64,000 nucleotides of DNA from Methylocystis sp. Sn-Cys (GTDB taxonomy: Bacteria > Pseudomonadota > Alphaproteobacteria > Rhizobiales > Beijerinckiaceae), in the NCBI RefSeq assembly GCF_016745395.1, contig NZ_JAERVJ010000001.1:62001-126000 (forward strand), in the 5' to 3' direction. The first letter of the stretch is position 1; each line of letters opens with the position of its first letter. Under the pieces are notes generated by a model. It did not search any database. It saw only the letters and a program-made list of their open reading frames with translations, and had not been told where the DNA came from. Position numbers and translations under genes: made by a program. This document shows, in pieces, positions 57,477 to 64,000 of this stretch.

Positions 57477-58001
57477 CTCCACCTTCTCCCCCGGATACAC
57501 CCCCCACAAATTCTCCTGCTGGATATACCCATCGAATTCCTTGCCCGCGATTCGGCACCATTTGCCGTCGCAGCCCCTCAAATTGCCAATCACCCCCGGG
57601 CCCAGCTTCGCCACCGGCGTCGAATGGTTGGACGCCATCAAAAGCTGCGGCTCTTTCTTCCAGGGCGCGACCAGCGCCGTGCGGCGGCCCGAGAGCAGCG
57701 AATGCAGCACCCAGCCTTCCGTGCCTTCCGAATCGCGAATCTTGCGCCAGGTCTCGAATTCCGCGGTAATCTCGACAGGCAGTCCGGCGCGCTGATAGAT
57801 CCAGAGCGTCGGGTGCTCCTTGCTCGGCCCCTCGCGGAGATTGACGCGATCCGATTTGAGGCTGACATATCGGGGAATAGGCAATTTGCTCACCGGGCCG
57901 AGCTGCGGCTCCTCCGCTCGCGCGAAAGGCGGAAAATGGAGTGCAATCAAGCTGAAAGCCGCGAATAGGCCGATTGAAATCCTGCTTTTTTGCTGCCGCA
58001 T
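57474..58001 (-). CDS. Exported SH3-domain protein
   Basis: A 175-residue exported protein with signal peptide (SIGLFAAFSLIALHFPPFAR). Two bacterial SH3-like modules are likely: one at about 45-105 (YVSLKSDRVNLREGPSKEHP, LWIYQRAGLPVEITAEFETW, GWVLHSLLSG) and one at about 115-170 (LMASNHSTPVAKLGPGVIGN, CDGKWCRI, GYIQQENLWGVYPGE). Such proteins usually bind peptidoglycan or act in the periplasm. It is divergent from the dehydrogenase gene at 58216. Confidence 0.85.
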   Translation of the reverse strand: MRQQKSRISIGLFAAFSLIALHFPPFARAEEPQLGPVSKLPIPRYVSLKSDRVNLREGPSKEHPTLWIYQRAGLPVEITAEFETWRKIRDSEGTEGWVLHSLLSGRRTALVAPWKKEPQLLMASNHSTPVAKLGPGVIGNLRGCDGKWCRIAGKEFDGYIQQENLWGVYPGEKVE

Positions 58002-58215
58002 GATGGGGATGATCGCTCGTCTTGTCTTTGGCCCGCCATCTGCTAGGAACGAAAAAGCAGGCGCCGGGCGGCATCGTCGTTTTGTCGCCTGCCATCGTTA
58101 AGACCGGGTTGAAACCGGCGCGCCGACGCAAGGGCCGAGGTCTCGACGCTTTTAGCAAGTTTTCGAGTTTTTGCCACGAAGCCATCCGGGCGAGCCGAAG
58201 GGACGAAGCGCAACC

Positions 58216-59211
58216 ATGCCGAAGAAGAAGCCGCTCGTAATCGTGACGCGACGTCTGCCCGAAGTCATCGAGACCCGCATGTGCGAGCTCTTCGACACCC
58301 GGCTCAACGAGACCGACAAGCCGCTCACCCATGAGGAGCTGGCCGAGGCCATGCGCACGGCGGAAGTGCTGGTGCCGACCATCACCGACCGCATCGATTC
58401 GAGCCTCATCTCGCAAGCGGGCGAGCAGATGAAGCTCATCGCCAATTTCGGCAATGGCGTCGACAATATCGACGTCGCCTCGGCGCTCGGGCGCTCGATC
58501 ACCGTCACCAACACGCCGGGCGTCCTCACCGAGGACACCGCCGACATGACCATGGCGTTGATTCTCGCGGTCGCGCGGCGGCTGGTCGAAGGCGCGCGGG
58601 CGATCCCCGAAGCCGCCTGGACCGGCTGGTCGCCGACGTGGATGCTGGGCCACCGCATCACCGGCAAGCGGCTGGGCATCGTCGGCATGGGCCGCATCGG
58701 CCAGGCGCTGGCGCGGCGCGCCAAGGCCTTCGGCCTCTCGATCCATTACCACAACCGCCGCCGCGTCCCCGTCGAGATCGAGGAGCAGCTCGAGGCGACC
58801 TATTGGGAGTCGCTCGACCAGATGCTGGCGCGCGTCGATGTCGTCTCGGTCCACTGCCCGCACACGCCGGCGACCTATCATCTGCTCTCGGCGCGCCGGC
58901 TCAAATATCTGCGCCCGCAATCAATCCTAGTGAACACCGCGCGCGGCGAAATCGTCGACGAAAACGCGCTGGTGCGCATGCTGGAGGCCAATGAAATGGC
59001 CGGCGCCGGCCTCGACGTCTTCGAACATGAGCCCGCCGTGTCGCCCAAGCTCCTCAAGCTCGCCCAGAGCGGCAAGGTGACGCTCTTGCCGCATATGGGC
59101 TCGGCGACCATCGAGGGCCGCATCGACATGGGCGAGAAGGTCATCATCAATATCAAGACCTTCATGGACGGCCACCGCCCGCCGGACCGCGTGCTGCCCA
59201 GCATGTTGTGA
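58216..59211 (+). CDS. D-2-hydroxyacid dehydrogenase (glyoxylate/hydroxypyruvate reductase-like)
   Basis: A 331-residue NAD(P)-dependent dehydrogenase. NAD motif GKRLGIVGMGRIGQALARRA, substrate loop NFGNGVDNIDV, catalytic Arg in VNTARGEIVDENAL, Glu in DVFEHEP and His in LLPHMGSATIEGR. It belongs with D-glycerate/glyoxylate reductases, which would suit serine-cycle methylotrophy through hydroxypyruvate reduction, but substrate choice is inferred. ATG at 58216 follows GGACGAAGCGCAACC. Confidence 0.85.
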   Translation: MPKKKPLVIVTRRLPEVIETRMCELFDTRLNETDKPLTHEELAEAMRTAEVLVPTITDRIDSSLISQAGEQMKLIANFGNGVDNIDVASALGRSITVTNTPGVLTEDTADMTMALILAVARRLVEGARAIPEAAWTGWSPTWMLGHRITGKRLGIVGMGRIGQALARRAKAFGLSIHYHNRRRVPVEIEEQLEATYWESLDQMLARVDVVSVHCPHTPATYHLLSARRLKYLRPQSILVNTARGEIVDENALVRMLEANEMAGAGLDVFEHEPAVSPKLLKLAQSGKVTLLPHMGSATIEGRIDMGEKVIINIKTFMDGHRPPDRVLPSML

Positions 59212-59399
59212 TAAAAACCATCGCGTCTTAGCCTTGCCGCGCGGCGCGCCGCCGCGATTCGGGCTTTTTTGCATGCGAATCAAGCGCCTGAGAGCGCGTT
59301 CCGCTTTTGCGGCGAGAAGCGCTTCGGCATTTTGATTCGGCGCCGCTTCCATCGCTTGCACGAGCTGAGCGAGCGGAGCGCGCAAGGGAGGGGACTTAC

Positions 59400-59897
59400 A
59401 TGAACAAGCTATTCTCGATCCTCGCGGCTGCTCTGTGCGTCGCGATGATCACGGCGCCGGCCGAGGCCAAGAAACACGCCAAGCCCGCCGCCGACGGCCA
59501 GGCGCAGGAACAGCAGCAGGGCGGCGAGGACGGCGGCAAGGATTCGGGCGGCATTCCGCGTTACGTTCCCTTCCCGCACAACCGCAATTTCACGCTGAAG
59601 GAAATCAACGGCAAGGCGCCGCCCGTGGAGATGTGGATCAACATCGACTCGACCGGCCGCGCCAATGGTTTTTCGGGCTGTAAGAACTGGTCGGGCGTCT
59701 TCGTGATCGGCCCGGACCGCCTCGGCCCGCGCGCCATGCCCGCCACCAACGAACGCCAATGCGACGGCGCGCTGGCCGGCATCGAGCGCGACTATTGGGG
59801 CGTGCTGCTCTCCGGCCCCTATTGGGACGTGAAGGGCGACACGCTGACGCTCAAGGGCTTCAAGGGCGGCGTGCTGAAGTTCGAACGGTCGCTGTAA
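59400..59897 (+). CDS. META-domain exported protein
   Basis: A 165-residue exported protein. The signal peptide MNKLFSILAAALCVAMITAP is followed by a Gln/Gly/Lys-rich linker and a META-type domain (65-163): FTLKEINGKAPPVEMWINID, RANGFSGCKNWSGVFVIG, MPATNERQCDGALAGIERDY, LTLKGFKGGVLKFE. HslJ-like META proteins are outer-membrane or periplasmic and often linked to stress. GGGAGGGG precedes the ATG. Confidence 0.85.
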   Translation: MNKLFSILAAALCVAMITAPAEAKKHAKPAADGQAQEQQQGGEDGGKDSGGIPRYVPFPHNRNFTLKEINGKAPPVEMWINIDSTGRANGFSGCKNWSGVFVIGPDRLGPRAMPATNERQCDGALAGIERDYWGVLLSGPYWDVKGDTLTLKGFKGGVLKFERSL

Positions 59898-59909
59898 GAC
59901 GCCTCTCCG

Positions 59910-59988
59910 TCATTGCGAGGAGCAACGCGACGAAGCAATCCAGCGCCGCGTCGCCGCCCTGGATTGCTTCGCTTCGCTCGCAATGACG
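59910..59988. repeat. Palindromic intergenic repeat, family A, copy 3
   Basis: Arms GTCATTGCGAGGAGCAACGC and GCTTCGCTCGCAATGAC with central GCAATCCAG/CTGGATTGC, between convergent genes. Confidence 0.9.
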
Positions 59989-59992
59989 GTTG

Positions 59993-60814
59993 CTACCGCG
60001 CCGGCACCGCATAAACCGGGCAAGGCGACTCGCGCAGCACGCGTTCGGTCGTCGAGCCGCGCAGCGCGTCGAGCAGGCCCCGGCGTCCTTGCGTCGGCAT
60101 GGCGATGAGATCGGCGCCGATCTCCGCCGCATAAGCCAGAATCGTCTCGACCACCGGCCCCTGCCGCAATTCGATATGCGGCAGCAGACCCTCGAAGATC
60201 GGCAGCCGCTCGCCGACATGCAGCAGCATGACGTCGGCCGCCGGATTCATCGCATGGGCGAAATCGGCGATGTGCCGGAAGGCGTCGAGCGGCGCCACAT
60301 TGGGCTCGACCGGCATCAGCACCGTATTGAGCGACACGGCGCCGGTCTCACGATCGACGAAGCCCGCCTGATCCTCGCGCAGCAAGAGCGCCGGTATGAG
60401 GGTCTCGCGGACCGCCTCCTCCGCGACCGATTCGTCGAGCCAGCGCTCGAGCCCCGTGCGGTTATGCGTCATCAGCACCATCAGATCGCACAGATGGCGC
60501 GTCACATAGGCGGCGACGCCATGCACCGGCGACCCCGCCTCGACCGCAGCCTTCACGAACTGCACGCCCAGTTTTTCGGCGACCTCGGCGCGCGACGCGG
60601 CAGGGTCGATCATCCGCCAGCGGGCCAGCGTCTCCCGCACATGCGGGAAGCGCTCCCAGCCGTCGGGCGCTTCCTCTTCGAGATTCTCGATATGCAGAAG
60701 ATGCAGCGCGCCCTGCGTCGCCACGGCGATGCGCAGCGCATGGGCGAAGGCGTCCTGGCCCGAAAAGGAGAGGTCCGTCGGATGAACAATGGATTTGGGC
60801 GGGTTACCGATCAT
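59993..60814 (-). CDS. Universal stress protein, two-domain
   Basis: A 273-residue protein with two UspA-like halves. The first (about 5-145) has SIVHPTDLSFSGQDAFAHAL, ALHLLHIENLEEEA and LCDLMVLMTHNRTGLERWLD. The second (160-273) has TVLMPVEPNVAPLDAFRHIA, DVMLLHVGERLP and GADLIAMPTQGRRGLLDALR, GSTTERVLRESPCPVYAVP. The second half keeps the GxxG-x9-GS(S/T) ATP-binding pattern. No EcfG-type promoter is visible upstream. Confidence 0.9.
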   Translation of the reverse strand: MIGNPPKSIVHPTDLSFSGQDAFAHALRIAVATQGALHLLHIENLEEEAPDGWERFPHVRETLARWRMIDPAASRAEVAEKLGVQFVKAAVEAGSPVHGVAAYVTRHLCDLMVLMTHNRTGLERWLDESVAEEAVRETLIPALLLREDQAGFVDRETGAVSLNTVLMPVEPNVAPLDAFRHIADFAHAMNPAADVMLLHVGERLPIFEGLLPHIELRQGPVVETILAYAAEIGADLIAMPTQGRRGLLDALRGSTTERVLRESPCPVYAVPAR

Positions 60815-60900
60815 CGCGTCTCTCCCGGCTCTCTTTGTCTAGTAGAAACCTATATCGCCTCGAGGACCGCGCCTAGTACGGCGTTGTCGCACCGACCCTC

Positions 60901-60982
60901 CGTTATTGCGAGCGAAGCGAAGCAATCCAGGGCCGCAGTAGCTGCTCTGGGTTGCTTCCTCGCGACGCTCCTCGCAATGACG
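60901..60982. repeat. Palindromic intergenic repeat, family A, copy 4
   Basis: Left arm GTTATTGCGAGCGAAGCGAA (one change from the others), right arm CGACGCTCCTCGCAATGAC. It lies between hisS and the Usp gene, both leftward, so it is probably transcribed. Confidence 0.9.
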
Positions 60983-60992
60983 CCCGCCCGGC

Positions 60993-62492
60993 CTACTGCT
61001 CTCGCTGCGCCGCCAGCGCCTTCGCGACTTCCGCGGCCAGCTCGCTCTCGGGCACGGAGATCTGCGCGGGGCGCGCCGCCTTCCATTCTTCATTGGTGGC
61101 GATGGCCGCGGCCGCCCTGGCGCCGGCGATGAGGTCCTTGATCTGAACCTCGCCCCTGGCCTTTTCGTCCGACCCCTGGATCACCACGAGCGGGCTGTTG
61201 CGGCGGTCGGCGTATTTCATCTGCGCCTTCATGCCCGCCGCGCCCAGATACAGCTCGGCGGCGATCCCCGCCGCCCGCAATTGCGCGACCATGCGCTGGT
61301 AATCGGCGACGCGGTCGCGGTCGAGCACCAGCACCACCACCGGCCCGACATGCGGCCGGGCCGTCACGATGGGGCTGCCGACGAGTTTCAGGGCAGCAAA
61401 GAGCCGCGAGACGCCGATGGAGAAGCCGGTCGCCGGCGTGTTCTCGGGCCGGAAACGCCCGACGAGGCCGTCGTAGCGCCCGCCGCCGCCGACCGAGCCA
61501 AAGCGCACGGGATTGCCTTTCTCGTCGCGCGTCTCGAAAGTGAGGTCAGCCTCGAAGACCGGCCCGGTGTAATATTCGAGCCCGCGCACGACGGAAGGAT
61601 CGATGCGGATGCGGTCCGGCCCGAAGCCGGCGTCGCGCGCCAAATCCTCGATCTCGAGCAGCTCCTCCGCCCCCTGCGCGCCGATCTCGCTCTTGCCGAG
61701 CAGGCCGAAGAGGTCGAACTGCGGCTTGCCGTCCTTATATTGGCCGCCGAGGCTGAAGGAGAGGATGGTGTCGATCGCCGGCAGCGGCAGGCCCGCGCCT
61801 TTCGTGAAATCGCCGCTTTCATCTTTGCGGCCGTCGCCCAGCAGTTGGCGGACGCCATCCGGCCCGAGCCGGTCGAGCTTGTCGATGGCGCGCAGCACGA
61901 CGAGACGGCGCGCAGCGTTCTCCGCGCCGCCGACGCCGATCGCCTCCATGACGCCGTCGAGCACCTTGCGGCTGTTGATCTTGATGACATAATCGCCGCG
62001 CGCGATGCCGAGCCGCTCCAGCGCCTCCGCCGCCATCATGCAGATTTCCGCGTCGGCGGCGGGCGAAGCCGACCCCACCGTGTCGGCGTCGAATTGCATG
62101 AACTGGCGAAAACGCCCCGGCCCCGGCTTCTCGTTGCGATAGACATGGCCGCAGCGATAGGAGCGATAGGGCTTGGGCAGACGGTCGTAATTCTGCGCGA
62201 CGAAACGGGCGAGCGGCGCCGTCAGATCGTAGCGCAGCGACAGCCATTGCTCGTCGTCGTCCTGCAGAGAGAAGACGCCCTCATTCGGCCGGTCCTGGTC
62301 GGGCAGGAATTTGCCGAGCGCGTCGGTATATTCGAAGGCCGGGGTCTCCAGCGCCTCGAAGCCGTAGAGCTCATAGACCGAGCGGATGACGTCGAGCATG
62401 CGGCCCGTGGCGGCAAGCTCTCCCGCCTCGCGATCCGCAAATCCGCGCGGGCTTCTGGCCTCAACCTTCGATTTCTTTTCGTCGCTGGACAT
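60993..62492 (-). CDS. hisS: Histidyl-tRNA synthetase
   Basis: A 499-residue class II synthetase. Motif 2 reads [20 protein letters not shown] followed by MQFDADTVG, and the HisA motif [15 protein letters not shown]. Motif 3 is around [13 protein letters not shown]. The anticodon-binding domain follows ([20 protein letters not shown]). The motif 2 region ([15 protein letters not shown]) differs from the E. coli-type PQKGRYRQFHQ and fits the diverged alphaproteobacterial group that recognises tRNA-His without G-1. The cognate tRNA gene with A73 is at 4993. The start immediately follows the stop of the DUF123 gene. Confidence 0.95.
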   Translation of the reverse strand: MSSDEKKSKVEARSPRGFADREAGELAATGRMLDVIRSVYELYGFEALETPAFEYTDALGKFLPDQDRPNEGVFSLQDDDEQWLSLRYDLTAPLARFVAQNYDRLPKPYRSYRCGHVYRNEKPGPGRFRQFMQFDADTVGSASPAADAEICMMAAEALERLGIARGDYVIKINSRKVLDGVMEAIGVGGAENAARRLVVLRAIDKLDRLGPDGVRQLLGDGRKDESGDFTKGAGLPLPAIDTILSFSLGGQYKDGKPQFDLFGLLGKSEIGAQGAEELLEIEDLARDAGFGPDRIRIDPSVVRGLEYYTGPVFEADLTFETRDEKGNPVRFGSVGGGGRYDGLVGRFRPENTPATGFSIGVSRLFAALKLVGSPIVTARPHVGPVVVLVLDRDRVADYQRMVAQLRAAGIAAELYLGAAGMKAQMKYADRRNSPLVVIQGSDEKARGEVQIKDLIAGARAAAAIATNEEWKAARPAQISVPESELAAEVAKALAAQREQ

Positions 62493-62975
62493 TCAATTTA
62501 GTTCCGCTGCGCGCTCCCTCCCGGGGAGGGGGCTGAATCTCGCCGCCTTCCTAGCATTTTCCCATTCGGAGGGAAGCCGTGCGTTGGCGGGAAAAAGCCG
62601 CAGATGCGAGACGCAGCGCGGGCAATCCGAGCTGCCGAAGCCCGGCAGGGGAAAAGGAAAGGCGCCGAGCGCCGCATTGAGCGCGCATTCGCTTCCGCCC
62701 TCGACGATAAAGGCGCCCAGAACGTCGCCCGCCATGGTGAGCTGGTCGACATGCCAATGGGCGCGCTTGTCGCGGCGCATATGGCGCGCCAGCCGGGCGC
62801 GCAGCCCGCCGGGGCCATTTGCCGAGCCGCAATAGAGATAATCGCCGGGCTCCAATGCGCCGACGCGCGCGCCGGCCTTCACAGCCAGCGGCGCGGGAAG
62901 CCGCAACCACAAGGCATAGGCGCCGGGGCTTGGGGGCGCGCCATCGGCGGCGACAATGAAGGCCAATCGGGGCAT
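62493..62975 (-). CDS. DUF123 / GIY-YIG-like protein
   Basis: A 160-residue protein of the DUF123 (GIY-YIG-related) family: GAYALWLRLPAPLAVKAGAR, LEPGDYLYCGSANGPGGLRA, RLARHMRRDKRAHWHVDQLT and ECALNAALG. Cys in GFGSSDCPRCVSHL may bind metal. The stop directly precedes the hisS start (TGAATG), so translation is coupled. The ATG at 62975 gives MPRLAFIVAADG. Confidence 0.8.
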   Translation of the reverse strand: MPRLAFIVAADGAPPSPGAYALWLRLPAPLAVKAGARVGALEPGDYLYCGSANGPGGLRARLARHMRRDKRAHWHVDQLTMAGDVLGAFIVEGGSECALNAALGAFPFPLPGFGSSDCPRCVSHLRLFPANARLPSEWENARKAARFSPLPGRERAAELN

Positions 62976-62989
62976 GAACAGCTCGCATT

Positions 62990-63135
62990 GGGGGATGTCA
63001 TTCCCGGCGGGCTGGAAGCCCGACCGGGAATCCAGAGCCGCAAATACGCTGATTTGGCTCTGGATTCCCGATCGCTCGCTTTGCGAGCGTCGGGAATGGC
63101 GCCGAACCAATCAAGCGGATCTCGTAATCAGAATT
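62990..63135. repeat. Family B repeat, near-complete copy
   Basis: Contains CATTCCCGGCGGGCTGGAAG, CCGGGAATCCAGAGCC, its complement GGCTCTGGATTCCCGATCGC, TCGCTTTGCGAGCGTCGGGA and ATGGCGCCGAACCAATCAAG. Inverted relative to 19244-19408. Confidence 0.85.
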
Positions 63136-63255
63136 TTTCGCTTCCGCCGCGCCGTAAACGCAAAATTTGCCGCACTGCAAAAACTTTTACCGCAGCCCGC
63201 CCTTAACCGCTAAGCTGCCGGCGCTTTCTTCGATTCTTATGCTTCGCGGGGTTGA

Positions 63256-64000
63256 ATGGCCACGGCGATGGGCGAAAAAAACGTTCTTGTCTTGCAGGGC
63301 GGCGGCGCGCTCGGCTCCTATCAGGCCGGAGCCGTCGCGACCCTCATGGAGGCGGGCCATGCGCCCGATTGGGTCGCCGGCATCTCCATCGGCGCGATCA
63401 ACGCCGCCATTATCTGCGGAAATCCCCCCGAAAAGCGCGTCGACCGATTGCGCGAACTCTGGGGTCGCATGACAAGCGGCCTGCAGGTTTCGCCGCTTTC
63501 CGACGACGTCGTGGTTCGGCGGGCTTTCAACGAGTTCAGCGCGGCGACGACGGCGACTTTCGGCGTGCCCGGATTTTTTTCGCCGCGCCCCTCCCTGCCT
63601 CTCCTCTGGCCCGCAAACGAGACGTCCGTCAGCATCTACGGCACCAAGCCGTTGCGCGAGACTTTATTGGAGCTCGTCGATTTCGACCGGCTCAACGCCG
63701 GCGAAACGCGGATCAGCGTCGGCGCCGTCAATGTGCGCACGGGAAATTTTCGCTATTTCGATTCGCGGAACGAGCGCATCACGCCCGAGCACATCAGGGC
63801 GAGCGGCGCGCTTCCGCCAGGGTTTCCGCCGGTGGAAATCGATGGCGAACTCTACTGGGACGGCGGCCTCGTCTCCAACACGCCGCTCCAATATGTGCTC
63901 GAAATGTGCGGTCCCCGCGACCACATGTGCATCTTCCAAATCGATCTTTTCAGCGCGCGCGGTCCCGCGCCGACGACGCTGATCGACGTCAGCCAACGCG
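63256..64000 (+). CDS. Patatin-like phospholipase, C-terminus beyond the window edge
   Basis: 248 residues visible of a patatin-family lipid acyl hydrolase. The oxyanion loop is VLQGGGALGSYQAGA, the nucleophile Ser in GISIGAINAA (GxSxG), and the catalytic Asp in YWDGGLVSNTPLQYV (DGG). It uses a Ser-Asp dyad. The start at 63256 is the first ATG (MATAMGEKNV); a second ATG lies four codons later. The rest is cut off by the end of the window. Confidence 0.9.
   Translation, partial: MATAMGEKNVLVLQGGGALGSYQAGAVATLMEAGHAPDWVAGISIGAINAAIICGNPPEKRVDRLRELWGRMTSGLQVSPLSDDVVVRRAFNEFSAATTATFGVPGFFSPRPSLPLLWPANETSVSIYGTKPLRETLLELVDFDRLNAGETRISVGAVNVRTGNFRYFDSRNERITPEHIRASGALPPGFPPVEIDGELYWDGGLVSNTPLQYVLEMCGPRDHMCIFQIDLFSARGPAPTTLIDVSQR

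Noticed and set aside
61281-62501. Rightward open frame (406 residues) across hisS
   Set aside because: Antisense of hisS, no domain, biased composition.

Overview
The window looks like a chromosomal stretch of a GC-rich alphaproteobacterium in the Hyphomicrobiales. Support comes from the PhyR-NepR-EcfG stress module, an Irr-type iron regulator beside fabA-fabB, several Omp25/RopB-type barrels, and a tRNA-His with A73 and a G1-U72 pair. The mix (Bfr/Bfd, a bufferin-like metallophore, many small secreted proteins, an Ehr/Hyf-like complex) would fit a methylotroph or methanotroph such as Methylocystaceae. That placement is inference: no methane or methanol oxidation gene is present.

Layout. 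0-5 kb: bacterioferritin and Bfd, a Pro/Tyr-repeat secreted protein, glpK, mutY, a DciA-like protein and tRNA-His. 5.5-18 kb: an envelope locus. Leftward it encodes a two-barrel fusion porin, an Omp25-like barrel and two divergent ModA-like binding proteins. Rightward, from a shared AT-rich intergenic region, it encodes a two-partner secretion pair (TpsA/TpsB) followed closely by its own ExbB-ExbD-TonB. 18-23 kb: small membrane or secreted proteins and an Mrr-type nuclease. 23-27 kb: the general stress response (dps, phyR, nepR-ecfG, an HWE kinase) with visible EcfG-type promoters. 27-31 kb: Nudix, L,D-transpeptidase, DegP-like protease, Usg and an orphan bufferin-like protein.

30.7-39.8 kb: a leftward run SulP-HyfB-HyfC-HyfE-HyfF-HyfG-HyfI. 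It resembles hydrogenase-4/complex I, but the large subunit has none of the NiFe-binding cysteines, so it is an energy-converting hydrogenase-related (Ehr) complex next to an anion transporter. 40-42.3 kb: an OmpR/EnvZ-type two-component system. 42.8-46.2 kb: a translationally coupled SagB-type oxidoreductase and AAA ATPase. 46-53 kb: small secreted proteins, cupin, VOC and SRPBCC proteins with an ArsR regulator, DUF4142, an Omp25-like barrel, SlyX and cytochrome c. 53-57.3 kb: fabA-fabB-fabI with divergent irr. 57-64 kb: SH3, hydroxyacid dehydrogenase, META, Usp, HisRS, DUF123 and a patatin cut by the window end.

At least four families of palindromic intergenic repeats are scattered through the window. 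The strongest candidates for undescribed biology are the SulP-linked Ehr complex, the TPS/TonB/ModA-like envelope locus, and the SagB-AAA pair. All functions are inferred from sequence reading; no database search was run.
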